Counted from the first letter of the stretch, positions 33,662-42,785 are shown. The stretch: DNA of 64,000 nt from Devosia neptuniae (GCF_025452235.1 NZ_CP104965.1:4118685-4182684); one strand, 5' to 3'. Translations and numbers: made by a program. Notes: a model not told the origin generated them from the sequence alone.

Positions 33662-34675
33662 ATGACGACTAATCCAGCACCGGCCCGCCCGCTCGTCGAC
33701 CGTTTCGGCCGGCATATTTCCTATCTCCGGATTTCGGTGACGGACCGGTGCGACTTCCGTTGCGTCTATTGCATGGCCGAGGACATGCAATTTCTCCCCA
33801 AAAAGGAGATTTTGAGCTTTGCCGAAATCGAGACCATTGCCACCGCTTTCGTGACGCGTGGCGTGACGCGGTTGCGGCTGACCGGCGGCGAGCCGCTGGT
33901 GCGGCGCGACATTATCGAATTGGTGCGCAGCCTGGGCCGGCATATCGGGCATGGGCTGAATGAGCTGACCATGACCACCAATGGCAGCCAATTGGCCAAG
34001 CATGCCGAGGCGCTGGTGGAAGCGGGCATGCGGCGGATCAATGTGTCGCTCGATACGCTGGATGCGGAGCGTTTCCGGGCGATCACGCGGCGCGGGCGGG
34101 TCGAGGATGTGCTGGGCGGGATTGATGCGGCGCAGGCGGCGGGTCTCAAGATCAAGATCAACATGGTGGCGATGCGCGGCGTCAATGACGACGAAATCGA
34201 GCCAATGATGGCCTGGGCGCATGGGCGCGGCATGGGGCTGACGCTGATCGAGGGCATGCCGCTGGGCGAAGTGGGCATTGACCGGGTCGACAGCTATCTG
34301 CCGCTGCGCGAACTGCGTGATCGGCTCGCCAAACGCTATACGCTGGAAAAGCTGGACCACCGCACCGGGGGGCCTGCCCGCTATGCGCGGGTAGCCGAGA
34401 CCGGCGGCATATTGGGCTTTATCACCCCGATGAGCCACAATTTCTGCGAAAGCTGCAATCGCGTGCGGCTGACGGCGACCGGGCAATTGTTCCTGTGCCT
34501 GGGGCAGGAAGATCAGGTGAGCCTGCGCGATGCGCTGCGCGAAGGCGGCGCGGAAGCACTGGACGCAGCGCTCGACCAGGCCATGCTGATCAAGCCCAAG
34601 GGGCATGATTTCGTCATCGACCGCGCAAGGCCGGAACCGGCGCTGGGGCGGCATATGAGTGTGACGGGGGGGTAG
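33662..34675 (+). CDS. moaA: GTP 3',8-cyclase
   Basis: Radical SAM enzyme that starts molybdenum-cofactor synthesis by converting GTP to 3',8-cyclo-7,8-dihydro-GTP. The first iron-sulfur cluster is bound by C30/C34/C37 ([11 protein letters not shown]); the second by the C-terminal [10 protein letters not shown] and a further Cys in GQLFLCLG. The protein has 337 residues and ends in VTGG, the conserved MoaA diglycine. ATG 33662 fits the family start; the 26-codon upstream extension includes the preceding terminator and is not used. No other moa genes are adjacent. Confidence 0.96.
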   Translation: MTTNPAPARPLVDRFGRHISYLRISVTDRCDFRCVYCMAEDMQFLPKKEILSFAEIETIATAFVTRGVTRLRLTGGEPLVRRDIIELVRSLGRHIGHGLNELTMTTNGSQLAKHAEALVEAGMRRINVSLDTLDAERFRAITRRGRVEDVLGGIDAAQAAGLKIKINMVAMRGVNDDEIEPMMAWAHGRGMGLTLIEGMPLGEVGIDRVDSYLPLRELRDRLAKRYTLEKLDHRTGGPARYARVAETGGILGFITPMSHNFCESCNRVRLTATGQLFLCLGQEDQVSLRDALREGGAEALDAALDQAMLIKPKGHDFVIDRARPEPALGRHMSVTGG

Positions 34676-34678
34676 CGC

Positions 34679-35080
34679 TCAACGCCCCTCTATGCGCTCG
34701 GCCAATTCCACCACGATGCCGTCGGGGTCGCGGCAGAAGGCGACGCGTTTGAACATTTCGGTGTTATGGGCGGCGCGGGGATATTCGACGATTTCGGTGC
34801 CGGTCGCTTCGAGCTCGGCGATCAGGGCATCCACATCGGTGACGGCCAGGGTGAGGTGGCGCATGCCGGCTTCGAGCGGGGGCACGTCGCGCGAACGGGC
34901 GATGTGGCCGTTGGGGGCGAAGACCTCGAGCATGCCGCCGCCGGCATCGAGAAAGGCCATTTCGCCACGTGGCTGCTGCTTGCGCAGCACGAGCTTGAGG
35001 CCGAGCTGGCCGCAATAGAAGGCGATCGTCCGATCAAGATCGGACGAGGTGACGCCGATATGTTCAAAGCCGACCAGCAT
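34679..35080 (-). CDS. VOC (glyoxalase-fold) family protein
   Basis: 133 residues. It has the paired beta-alpha-beta-beta-beta modules of the vicinal oxygen chelate fold: FEHIGVTSSDLDRTIAFYCGQLGL and MRHLTLAVTDVDALIAELEATG. The potential metal ligands are H7, E53 in MLEVFAPNGH, H75 in RHLTLAV and the late E in DGIVVELAE. Possible activities include methylmalonyl-CoA epimerase-like, glyoxalase I-like or dioxygenase. The sequence does not decide among these. ATG 35080 lies five bases after the stop of the Lrp-type gene, so the two are cotranscribed and perhaps functionally linked. Confidence 0.84.
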   Translation of the reverse strand: MLVGFEHIGVTSSDLDRTIAFYCGQLGLKLVLRKQQPRGEMAFLDAGGGMLEVFAPNGHIARSRDVPPLEAGMRHLTLAVTDVDALIAELEATGTEIVEYPRAAHNTEMFKRVAFCRDPDGIVVELAERIEGR

Positions 35081-35084
35081 GGGT

Positions 35085-35570
35085 CTACTTGTCGTCGTCG
35101 ACGACGATGGCGAAATCGAGCGGTAGCGCCGTGGTGTATTTGATCTGCCCCATGGCGAAGGCCGAGCTGACATCGGTCAGATTGATCTTGGAAATCAGGC
35201 GCTTGTAGAAGGTGTCGTAGGCGCCGATATCGGGCACGACGACGCGCATCAGGTAATCGACATCGCCGCTCATGCGGTAGAATTCCACGACTTCGGGGAA
35301 TTCGTCGATGACGCCGGCGAATTTGCGCATCCAGCCTTCATTGTGTTCGTTGGTCTTGACCGAGACGAACACGGTGACGCCGACATTGACCTTGGCCGGA
35401 TCGAGCACGGCAACGCGGCGCTGGATGACGCCGTCTTCTTCCATCTTCTGGATGCGGCGCCAGCATGGGGTGGTCGAAAGGCCCACCTTGCGGCCGATTT
35501 CGGCCACCGGCATGGTCGCATCCTTTTGCAGAAGCGTGAGAATTTTCCGGTCGATCTTGTCCAATGCCAT
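35085..35570 (-). CDS. Lrp/AsnC-family transcriptional regulator
   Basis: 161 residues from ATG 35570 (MALDKIDRKILTLLQKDATMPV). The N-terminal winged helix has recognition segment IGRKVGLSTTPCWRRIQKMEEDGVI. The C-terminal RAM ligand-binding domain (VNVGVTVFVSVKTNEHNEGW to VEFYRMSGDVDYLMRVVVPD) binds amino acids in relatives and drives oligomer changes. It is cotranscribed with a VOC protein, which could be its target pathway. A 6-bp-arm palindrome lies about 109 bases upstream at 35679-35695. Confidence 0.92.
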   Translation of the reverse strand: MALDKIDRKILTLLQKDATMPVAEIGRKVGLSTTPCWRRIQKMEEDGVIQRRVAVLDPAKVNVGVTVFVSVKTNEHNEGWMRKFAGVIDEFPEVVEFYRMSGDVDYLMRVVVPDIGAYDTFYKRLISKINLTDVSSAFAMGQIKYTTALPLDFAIVVDDDK

Positions 35571-35678
35571 AAACGCCCCCGCGAAATGAGATTTCCAGGA
35601 CAACGCCATTCCGTCCTGAATTTGGCAGATTAACTGCCACACCCGGCCGTCAAACGCAATAATCTTCCGCTTTTAAAG

Positions 35679-35695
35679 ATGATCGTAATGATCAT
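35679..35695. promoter_or_regulatory. Palindrome upstream of the Lrp-type gene
   Basis: ATGATC, GTAAT, GATCAT in the AT-rich region between the Lrp-type and nuclease genes. It could be an operator, but its distance from the start and the lack of a second copy make this weak. Confidence 0.25.
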
Positions 35696-35697
35696 GT

Positions 35698-36234
35698 TTA
35701 TGACCACAGACTGCCGAGCCAACCAAACAAACTGCTGGGGCGCGGATGATCGTCGCGCCAATGGCGCGGTGTGTCGAAGCCACCTGCCCATATCCCCTTG
35801 CTGGCTGAGCGGGCGGACTGTTCCTCGCCCCAGTAACGACCTGACGAAATCGCCAGCCCTTCGGCGACCATTGTCGCGGCAATATCCTTGCCGCCGACAG
35901 TGCAGACGGCCAGCAGGCGCCCATATTGGTCGTGATCTTCAGGGCGGCAATCGACCTTGCCGGATTTGAGCAATTGGGCCATCCGATCGCGCGCGGTGCG
36001 GCCACAGGGCCATTGCCAGCCGTTATGATCATCGCAAGTCTGGGCGTATTCGGGCGCATCGATGCCGAGCAGGCGCACGCGCTCATCGCCCAGGCGGAAG
36101 CTATCGCCATCGCTGGCGCGGGCATTGCCGGCAATGGGCGGCGGAGCGGGATCGAGCCAGGCTGCGACGGCCGCGGCGCCACCTAAAAGGATGATTGCCA
36201 GCACGGCTCCGAAGCGCCCGCGGAAGGGTCGCAT
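35698..36234 (-). CDS. Thermonuclease-family (SNase-like) exported nuclease
   Basis: 178 residues. An N-terminal membrane or signal segment (FGAVLAIILLGGAAAVAAW) is followed by a staphylococcal-nuclease OB-fold. Family motifs are DGDSFRLGDERVRLLGIDAPE (metal Asp and catalytic Arg), DCRPEDHDQYGRLLAVC (second active-site segment) and MVAEGLAI. It should be periplasmic or membrane-tethered and cleave DNA/RNA with Ca2+. An extra cysteine pair (TCDDHNGWQWPCG) is common in alphaproteobacterial members. The gene is followed by the Lrp-type gene's promoter region and stands alone. Confidence 0.88.
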   Translation of the reverse strand: MRPFRGRFGAVLAIILLGGAAAVAAWLDPAPPPIAGNARASDGDSFRLGDERVRLLGIDAPEYAQTCDDHNGWQWPCGRTARDRMAQLLKSGKVDCRPEDHDQYGRLLAVCTVGGKDIAATMVAEGLAISSGRYWGEEQSARSASKGIWAGGFDTPRHWRDDHPRPSSLFGWLGSLWS

Positions 36235-36353
36235 CCAACGTTTATATGAAGCCAGGATTTCACCACCCGTTAACTACGCGCCGCTAGTGTTTTGACCGTG
36301 AGCGTAGCGAATGCGTTTCTGGTTCGCATCATTTAGTAACGAGTAAAAGTTTC

Positions 36354-37883
36354 ATGCCGCTTCAGTCGGCTGTCATCGACGCTGACGTTCGCTCGCAAAT
36401 GGGGCGTGACGGCAAGCGCACGGCGCAAAAAACCGTTCTCGACGCGCGGCAACGCTTGATGTCGAGTTCGGGTACACGCGCGTCCTATGATTTCGAGCTG
36501 CTGCACGATTATGCGCAATCGCGCATCTCGGCGGCTTTGCCGATGGCCGCCATCGTGGTCATTCTCTCCGTTGTCGCGAGCCTCTGGGTTCCGGTGGTTT
36601 TCACCACGTTATGGGCCGCGGCGGTGTTGCTGGGCCTATTGATCGTGGTGATGGTGGCGAGCCGGTTCCGGCGGAGCGATCCGGCCAAGTTCAACGCCAC
36701 CAACTGGACCACTACATTCATTGCCGGCGAGATGATCCATGGCCTGTCCTGGTCGCTGCTGGCGCTATTTACGCTGGTGGCACCGGCCGAGACGCTGACG
36801 CCGGTGATGTTCGCCATGGTGCTGGTCAGCGTGGCCGCCAATGCGGTGACCACCAATACCCTGCCCCCGGCAACGCTGATGAGCACGCTGCCGGTGACGC
36901 TGACGGTGTCGGCAAACCTGATCGCAGTGGGCGGCACGCTCAATTATACGCTGGCGGCCGTAGCGATCTGCGGCGAGGTTTTCTTCGTTTACCTGGCGCG
37001 GCAATTGCACAAATCGGAGCTGGAAACGATCACGCACCAGGCCGAAAAGGACGCGCTGATCAACGAGCTCGAGGAAGCCCGACAGATGTCGGACGAGGCA
37101 CGGCGCCATGCCGAGCAGGCCAATATCGCCAAATCGCAATTCCTGGCCACGATGAGCCACGAATTGCGCACGCCGCTCAATGCGATCATCGGGTTTTCCG
37201 AAGTGCTGAAATCGGAGTTGCTGGGGACCCATCAGGTGCCGCAGTACAAGGAATATGCCGGCGATATCCACGCCAGCGGCCAGCACCTGCTCAACCTGAT
37301 CAATGAATTGCTCGACCTCAGCCGGATCGAGGCGGGCAAGTATGACCTCAATGAAGAGGCCGTCTCGCTGGTCGATATTGCCGAGGATTGCCGGCGCATG
37401 ATGGAATTGCGCGCCAAATCCAAGGGCATCGAGCTGGCCTATAATGTGGGCAATAACCTGCCCAAGCTGTGGGGCGACGAGCGCGCCATCCGCCAGGTGG
37501 TGCTGAACCTGTTGAGCAATGCCATCAAGTTCACGCCGCAGAACGGCAAGGTGACGCTGGTGGTGACGCGCAGCGGCGATGGTGGGCAGTTGGTGTCGGT
37601 CAAGGACAATGGGCCGGGCATTCCCGAGGACGAAATCGCCACCGTGCTGTCCTCATTCGGCCAGGGCTCGCTGGCGCAGAAGACCGCCGAACAAGGCGCT
37701 GGCCTGGGCCTGCCGATCGTGCAGAAGATCATGGAACTGCACCAGGGCCGGTTCGACCTGTTCTCCAAGCTGCGCTTCGGCACCGAGGTGATCGCCACTT
37801 TCCCACGCGCGCGGGTGATGGACGCGCTGGCCCCGGTGGTGGAGAAGAAGAACCGGCTGGAGATTTACTCGGAAGCTGGTTAG
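36354..37883 (+). CDS. Membrane sensor histidine kinase, PleC/DivJ-like class
   Basis: 509 residues. Five or six membrane helices fill about 60-220 (MAAIVVILSVVASLWVPVVF and following). A coiled coil and HisKA domain come next, with the phospho-acceptor H269 in FLATMSHELRTPLNAIIGFSE. The ATPase domain has the N box VVLNLLSNAIKF and the G boxes DNGPGIPEDE and GAGLGLPI. The region YKEYAGDIHASGQHLLNLINELLDLSRIEAG is typical of the alphaproteobacterial PleC/DivJ/PdhS group that acts on DivK-type regulators. No response regulator is adjacent. Which of these kinases it is cannot be decided here. Confidence 0.88.
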   Translation: MPLQSAVIDADVRSQMGRDGKRTAQKTVLDARQRLMSSSGTRASYDFELLHDYAQSRISAALPMAAIVVILSVVASLWVPVVFTTLWAAAVLLGLLIVVMVASRFRRSDPAKFNATNWTTTFIAGEMIHGLSWSLLALFTLVAPAETLTPVMFAMVLVSVAANAVTTNTLPPATLMSTLPVTLTVSANLIAVGGTLNYTLAAVAICGEVFFVYLARQLHKSELETITHQAEKDALINELEEARQMSDEARRHAEQANIAKSQFLATMSHELRTPLNAIIGFSEVLKSELLGTHQVPQYKEYAGDIHASGQHLLNLINELLDLSRIEAGKYDLNEEAVSLVDIAEDCRRMMELRAKSKGIELAYNVGNNLPKLWGDERAIRQVVLNLLSNAIKFTPQNGKVTLVVTRSGDGGQLVSVKDNGPGIPEDEIATVLSSFGQGSLAQKTAEQGAGLGLPIVQKIMELHQGRFDLFSKLRFGTEVIATFPRARVMDALAPVVEKKNRLEIYSEAG

Positions 37884-37921
37884 GCGGCGTCCCCGCTTTG
37901 GCACCGTGTATGCGGAAGCAT

Positions 37922-38000
37922 ACCCCCACCCTGCTCGATTACGGACTTAGCTGAGCTAAGTCCTATCTCGCTTCCCTCCCCACAAGGGGGAGGGTGGGCC
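37922..38000. repeat. Palindromic intergenic repeat, looser third member of the hairpin-variable family
   Basis: CCCCCACCCTG, a perfect hairpin GGACTTAGC-TGA-GCTAAGTCC (37943-37963), then CCCTCCCCACAAGGGGGAGG. The flanks resemble those of the copies at 202 and 62376, but the central stem is unrelated. It lies between the convergent kinase and cobT genes and could stop transcription from both. Confidence 0.65.
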
Positions 38001-38024
38001 CGGTGGTTGGTTGCGCCTTGAGCG

Positions 38025-39047
38025 CTAATTCGCCTTGCCGCTGACCGACGCGCTTTCGAAGGTGGCCATGTTGTTGTGCAGGTGCAGGGCGGTCTTGGCC
38101 AGCACTGCAGCGAGGGCGGCGCCGCTCCCCTCCCCTAGGCGCATGCCGAGGTCGAGCAGGCCTTTTTGGCCCATGGCGGCGAGGGCGCGGGCGTGGCCGG
38201 ATTCGGCGGAGATGTGGGCGAAGAGGCAGTGATCGATGGCGGCCGGATTAACCGCGTGGGCGATGGCTGCGGCGGAGGTGGCGACGAAGCCATCGACAAT
38301 GACCGGCACCTTCTGATGGCGCGCCGCGAGCAAGGCGCCGAGCATGGCGGCGATTTCGCGGCCGCCGAGGCGGGCAAGGATGGCCAGGGGGTGGTCGAGC
38401 TCGTCCTTGTGCAGGGCCAGGGCGCGATCGACGGCGTCGGCCTTGCGGGTGAGGCCGGCATCATCGATGCCGGTGCCTCGGCCGACCCAATCGGCGCCGG
38501 TGCCGCCATAAAGGGCGGCGAAGATGGCGGCGGCGACTGTGGTGTTGCCGATGCCCATTTCGCCGATGCAGATCAGGTCGGGCTTACCGGCTATGGCTTC
38601 CATGCCATAGGCGATGGTGGCGGCGCACATGCGATCGTCGAGCGCTGCTTCCTGGGTGATATCGCCGGTGGGCAATTCCAGCGCCAGTTCGAACACGCGC
38701 AGATTGATTTCGTGCAGCGCGCAAATCTGGGAGATGGCGGCGCCGCCATTGGTGAAATTGGCGACCATTTGCGCGGTGACTTCGCGCGGGAAGGCGGAGA
38801 CGCCCTGATCGGTGACGCCGTGATTGCCGGCGAAAATGGTAACCATGGGATTGTCGAGGCGCGGCTTGGCGCGGCCCTGCCAGCGGGCGAGGAATTCGAC
38901 CAGAGTTTCAAGCTGGCCGAGCGAGCCGGCGGGCTTGGTGAGCAGGGAATCGCGCGCGCGCACTGCGGCGACGGCCGCTTCGTCGCCATCGGGAACGATG
39001 GTCAAAAGTTCGAGGACATCGGCATAGGCAGGGTTGAGGGCGGGCAT
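38025..39047 (-). CDS. cobT: Nicotinate-nucleotide--dimethylbenzimidazole phosphoribosyltransferase
   Basis: Makes alpha-ribazole phosphate, the lower ligand of cobalamin, from nicotinate mononucleotide and dimethylbenzimidazole. The protein has 340 residues. Key segments are LTKPAGSLGQLE, IFAGNHGVTDQGVSAFP, FTNGGAAI, GEMGIGNTT, and the catalytic glutamate E306 in RLGEGSGAA. The gene is divergent from cobS, with only about 30 to 130 bases between them depending on the cobS start. The two consecutive steps of nucleotide-loop assembly therefore share one control region. In rhizobial literature the same enzyme is often called CobU. Confidence 0.95.
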   Translation of the reverse strand: MPALNPAYADVLELLTIVPDGDEAAVAAVRARDSLLTKPAGSLGQLETLVEFLARWQGRAKPRLDNPMVTIFAGNHGVTDQGVSAFPREVTAQMVANFTNGGAAISQICALHEINLRVFELALELPTGDITQEAALDDRMCAATIAYGMEAIAGKPDLICIGEMGIGNTTVAAAIFAALYGGTGADWVGRGTGIDDAGLTRKADAVDRALALHKDELDHPLAILARLGGREIAAMLGALLAARHQKVPVIVDGFVATSAAAIAHAVNPAAIDHCLFAHISAESGHARALAAMGQKGLLDLGMRLGEGSGAALAAVLAKTALHLHNNMATFESASVSGKAN

Positions 39048-39112
39048 GACAGGTCCGGCGGCAGGGTGCTAGGAAGGTGCGGACTTGTTGCGCAGAACGG
39101 GATGAAAAGCAA

Positions 39113-39973
39113 TTGAACGGCGACGAGCCAGTCCAAGACCCCGCCCCCAGCATTGACGCCGCCGCGCGCGAGGCCAGCGTGCCGCATGAGCCGGCGGCGG
39201 GTATCGGGCTGAAGGACGATTTCATCATGGCGCTGCGGTTTTTCTCGCGGCTGCCGACGGGGGATTCGCCACATCAGAAGCCTGATCTGGGGCGAATTGC
39301 CATGGCGCTGCCGCTGGCCAGCATTGCCATCGGCATTGGGCCGGTGGTGCTGCTGATTGGCGGGGTACTGGTGGGATTGCCGGCCTATTTTGCGGCGGCG
39401 CTGGCGGTTGGGGCCATGGTGCTGGCGAGCGGGGCGATGGCCGAGGATGCGCTGGCCGATGCCGCCGATGGCCTGTTTGGCGGGCACACGCCCGAGCGGC
39501 GGCTCGAGATCATGAAGGATAGCCGGCACGGCACTTATGGGGTGGCGGCGCTGTGCCTGTTTCTCGTGCTGCGGGTGATGGCAGTGGGGTCGATGGCCGA
39601 GACCAGTCCGCTGGCGGCGGGGGCGGCGTGGCTGGCGGCGAGCATTGTGGGGCGGTCGGCGGCGCTGTGGGTAGCGGTGGCATTGGCCCCGGCGCGGCGG
39701 GATGGCGCTTCGGCGACGGCGGGGCAGTTGAGCTGGCGCAATTTTGCGGTGGGCATGGTGTTTGCCGCCGTGCTGCTGTTTTTGCTGGGTGGTCCGGCAT
39801 CGAGCATAGCGGGGCTGGTGCTGGCTATTGTGTTGAGCGTGGGAACGGCCTGGGGCTGGACGGCTTTGTGCAAGCGGCTGGTTGGCGGGCAGAGCGGAGA
39901 TCTGATCGGGGCGCTGGCGGCGCTGATCGAGATTGCGGCGTTCACGGGACTTTTGGTTTTCGCACGCGGCTGA
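39113..39973 (+). CDS. cobS: Adenosylcobinamide-GDP ribazoletransferase (cobalamin synthase)
   Basis: Integral membrane enzyme that joins GDP-cobinamide and alpha-ribazole to complete cobalamin. It has many hydrophobic helices plus the family motif MAEDALADAADGLFGGHTPERRLEIMKDSRHGTYG (acidic Mg-binding residues), after LRFFSRLPTGD. No ATG lies before the conserved region. Candidate starts are GTG 39077, TTG 39113 (overlapping the stop of a four-codon ATG ORF, MKSN) and GTG 39179 with GAGG 6-9 bases before it. ATG 39227 is within the conserved part. I list TTG 39113 with low certainty about the exact start. It is divergent from cobT. Confidence 0.9.
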   Translation: MNGDEPVQDPAPSIDAAAREASVPHEPAAGIGLKDDFIMALRFFSRLPTGDSPHQKPDLGRIAMALPLASIAIGIGPVVLLIGGVLVGLPAYFAAALAVGAMVLASGAMAEDALADAADGLFGGHTPERRLEIMKDSRHGTYGVAALCLFLVLRVMAVGSMAETSPLAAGAAWLAASIVGRSAALWVAVALAPARRDGASATAGQLSWRNFAVGMVFAAVLLFLLGGPASSIAGLVLAIVLSVGTAWGWTALCKRLVGGQSGDLIGALAALIEIAAFTGLLVFARG

Positions 39974-40040
39974 GGCCTTGAAATTACCGCATGAAATGAC
40001 TTTATCGGCTTGAACGCACGAAAAAGGGATAGGCACAGGC

Positions 40041-40727
40041 ATGATCTTTATCGGCATCGCCATCCTGATCGTGGCCGCCATCACCCTGATGATCAATGCC
40101 GATGCGGGCACCCTGGTGGGGCTGAGCCAGGAGCAGACGGCGCGGCTCGTGCCATTGGTGGTCATTCTCATCGTCATCGCGGCGGGCGTGTTCTCGCGGC
40201 GCCGGAAATTTTCTGAATTGTTTGGCGGCGTGCTGCTGTGGGCGGGCATTTTTGGCGTCGCCATGCTGAGCTATGCCTATCGCGATGAACTGACCGGCAT
40301 TGCAGGCCGGGTTGCCGGGGAATTGCGGCCGGGCGTGGCGCTGGTGGATGCCGAGCGCGGCACGGCGACATTCCGGCGCGGTATTGGCGGGCATTTCGAG
40401 ATCGCCGCGAGCATCAATGGGCATAGGACGCCGATGATTTTCGATACGGGCGCCAGCGCGGTGGTGTTGACGCTGGCCGATGCGCGGGAGGCGGGTATCG
40501 ACACGGCCAATCTGCGCTTCACCATTCCCGTTTCGACCGCCAATGGCATGGGCCAGGCTGCGCGGGTGAAGCTGGATCAGCTTGAGGTTGGCGGCATTGT
40601 GCGCCAGGGCGTAGTCGCCTTCGTCACCGAAGCGGCGGCGCTGGAAACCAGCCTATTGGGCATGACGTTCCTGGAAACGCTCAGCCGCTATAGCGTGACG
40701 CAGAATTCGCTGGAACTGGTCGACTAG
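40041..40727 (+). CDS. Membrane-anchored retropepsin-like aspartic protease (TIGR02281 family)
   Basis: 228 residues. Three hydrophobic segments lie near the N terminus (2-19, 37-52, 60-79). A single retroviral-type protease domain follows: GHFEIAASINGHRTPMIFDTGASAVVLT, with D135 as the catalytic aspartate, then SLLGMTFLETLSRY. The enzyme would act as a dimer, since only one DTGA motif is present. It should face the periplasm. Substrates are unknown. Its stop shares CTAG with the convergent dusA stop. Located 67 bases after cobS, it may be part of the same transcript. Confidence 0.87.
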   Translation: MIFIGIAILIVAAITLMINADAGTLVGLSQEQTARLVPLVVILIVIAAGVFSRRRKFSELFGGVLLWAGIFGVAMLSYAYRDELTGIAGRVAGELRPGVALVDAERGTATFRRGIGGHFEIAASINGHRTPMIFDTGASAVVLTLADAREAGIDTANLRFTIPVSTANGMGQAARVKLDQLEVGGIVRQGVVAFVTEAAALETSLLGMTFLETLSRYSVTQNSLELVD

Positions 40728-41716
40728 CTGGCGACCGCGAGAGCGGGACGATCCACCGCTTCATAAGCGCGCAGGATGACCGAGGCGTCGGCGCCGGGTT
40801 TGCAGGCATCGACGCTCAGAATCTGGCGGAACTGGCGGGCGCCGGGCAGGCCATTGGCGAGGCCGAGCATGTGGCGGGTGATGTTGTTGACGCGGGTGCC
40901 GTTGACGGCCTCGCGGCGGGCATAGTCGGCCATAGCCTGCATGATGGCTTCGAGCGTGACCGGCGGAGTGGTTGCGCCGAAGAAGCGGCTATCGACCTGC
41001 GCCAACAGCATGGGATTGTGATAGGCGGCGCGGCCCAGCATGACGCCATCCATATGGGCCAATTCGGCCTCGGCGGTTTCCAGCGTTTCGATGCCGCCAT
41101 TGATCATGACGGGCAGCGGGGCCAGACGCGGGCGCAGGCGATGCACGCGATCATAATCGAGCGGCGGGATGGTGCGATTTTCCTTGGGGCTGAGGCCCTT
41201 GAGCCAGGCCTTGCGGGCGTGGACATAGAGCGCGTCGACGCCGGCCGCGACCATGGTATCGGCGAAGCGATCAAGGCTTTCCTCGGTATCCTGATCGTCG
41301 ATGCCGATGCGGCATTTGACGGTTACGGGACGGTCGGTGGAGTCGCGCATGGCGCGGACGCAGTCGGCCACGAGGTCCGGCTCGGCCATGAGACAGGCGC
41401 CGAAACGGCCCGACTGGACGCGATCGGAGGGGCAACCGACATTGAGATTGATCTCGACATAGCCGGCTTCATGGGCGAGGCGCGTGGCGGCGGCGAGTTC
41501 GACCGGATCGGAGCCGCCCAGCTGCAGGGCGACGGGCTGTTCGAGCGGGTCGAAGCGCAAATGGCGCTGCGCATCGCCATGCACGATGGCGGCGCTGGTG
41601 ACCATTTCGGTGAACAGAAGAGCATGGTGCGACAGCTGGCGATGGAGGAACCGGCAATGCCGATCCGTCCAGTCCATCATCGGCGCCACGGAGAATTTTC
41701 TGTCTAACCTGTTCAT
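40724..41716 (-). CDS. dusA: tRNA-dihydrouridine synthase A
   Basis: FMN enzyme that reduces uridines in the tRNA D-loop. There are 330 residues from ATG 41716 (MNRLDRKFSVAPMMDWTDRHCR); an upstream in-frame codon at 41758 is an alternative. Diagnostic features are APMMDWTDRHCRFLHRQL, the active-site C95 in INLNVGCPSDRVQ, VKCRIGIDD, VHARKAWLKGLSPKENR and MINGGI. The ARKAWLKGLSPKENR stretch is specific to DusA rather than DusB or DusC. It is convergent with the aspartic-protease gene, sharing the stop tetranucleotide CTAG. Confidence 0.95.
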   Translation of the reverse strand: MNRLDRKFSVAPMMDWTDRHCRFLHRQLSHHALLFTEMVTSAAIVHGDAQRHLRFDPLEQPVALQLGGSDPVELAAATRLAHEAGYVEINLNVGCPSDRVQSGRFGACLMAEPDLVADCVRAMRDSTDRPVTVKCRIGIDDQDTEESLDRFADTMVAAGVDALYVHARKAWLKGLSPKENRTIPPLDYDRVHRLRPRLAPLPVMINGGIETLETAEAELAHMDGVMLGRAAYHNPMLLAQVDSRFFGATTPPVTLEAIMQAMADYARREAVNGTRVNNITRHMLGLANGLPGARQFRQILSVDACKPGADASVILRAYEAVDRPALAVAS

Positions 41717-41816
41717 CGCACTATGCTTTTCGATCCACAGCCGCGACAGGCGTCGCATATGGGGTTCAGTTGCCGCCTTGATATAGGGTTTTCGTGGGAG
41801 GGAAATACCCGAACAT

Positions 41817-42629
41817 TCAGGCCAGGGCCACGATTATGTGTGCCTGGATCTGTGCAGCGACCGCACCGCTGCCATGCCTGGCCGCCAGCGCGGCTGCGAC
41901 TGTGTCGGTTACGGCGGCCAGTTCTCCGGGCTTTCTGGCCTCGATTTCGTTGCGCAGCAGCGTGCCCTGGCAATAGGCGATGGCGGGAATGCGCGGGGAG
42001 GATGCGCGGCTTTGTTCGGCTCTGGTTTCGATGGCGATATTAGTAAAACCTGCGGCCTCCAGCTCGCCGCGGATCAGAGCGGTATCATGATAACCATGCG
42101 GTGTGCGGGCCAGGAAGCGCGGCGGATCGTCGGGGAAAATCTCGGCCAGGGCGTTCGTTACGTCATTGGCAAAGGTGTTTTGCTCGATGCGGTCCCAGAC
42201 GTTGAAGATGAAATGCCCGCCGGGCTTGAGGACGCGTCTTGCTTGCTGATAGCCGGCGATGCGGTCGGGGAAAAACATGGCGCCGAACTGGCAGCAGACC
42301 AGATCGAAGGCCCCGTCTTCAAAGGGGAGCGCCAGGGCATCGGCCTGGCGCCAGGTGATGCGGGGGTCGGCAGGTTGTTGCGAGGCGGCGTAGTCGACCA
42401 TTGGCTGGTTGAGATCGGTGACAACATAGCTGGCGCCTGGGGGCAGGACCGGCGCCAAAGCGCGGGTGACAACGCCGCTGCCAGCGGCGGTTTCGAGGAC
42501 GGCGCTGGGCGACAAGGAGGCGGCGCGGCGCGCCATATCGGCGGCGTAAGCCTGGAAAATCAACGGCACCATATAGCGGTCGTAGTTTTCCGGGATCGAG
42601 CCGGCAAAGATCTTGTCAGTTTCCAGCAC
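41817..42629 (-). CDS. Class I SAM-dependent methyltransferase
   Basis: 270 residues with the methyltransferase-11 core: VLETAAGSGVVTRALAPVLPP (motif I), YVVTDLNQPMVDYA (motif II), ADALALPFEDGAFDLVCCQFG and RRVLKPGGHFIFNVWD. This layout is shared by UbiE/COQ5-like and many small-molecule methyltransferases. The C-terminal third is less conserved and likely binds the substrate. No neighbour points to a pathway. The gene is divergent from the universal stress protein gene. Confidence 0.86.
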   Translation of the reverse strand: MLETDKIFAGSIPENYDRYMVPLIFQAYAADMARRAASLSPSAVLETAAGSGVVTRALAPVLPPGASYVVTDLNQPMVDYAASQQPADPRITWRQADALALPFEDGAFDLVCCQFGAMFFPDRIAGYQQARRVLKPGGHFIFNVWDRIEQNTFANDVTNALAEIFPDDPPRFLARTPHGYHDTALIRGELEAAGFTNIAIETRAEQSRASSPRIPAIAYCQGTLLRNEIEARKPGELAAVTDTVAAALAARHGSGAVAAQIQAHIIVALA

Positions 42630-42785
42630 GACCGATCACCCGTTACCCGTTTGATGGCTCGCTTGAAGTCCCGGTGACGATAGCGCCGATCGGGTGGTGG
42701 GGCAATGATCTGGTCGGATTGGGCTGGATCAAGCCGGCCAGATAAGCATTATGCTAATAGCCGCCAGGCACCAGGAGAACATGAG

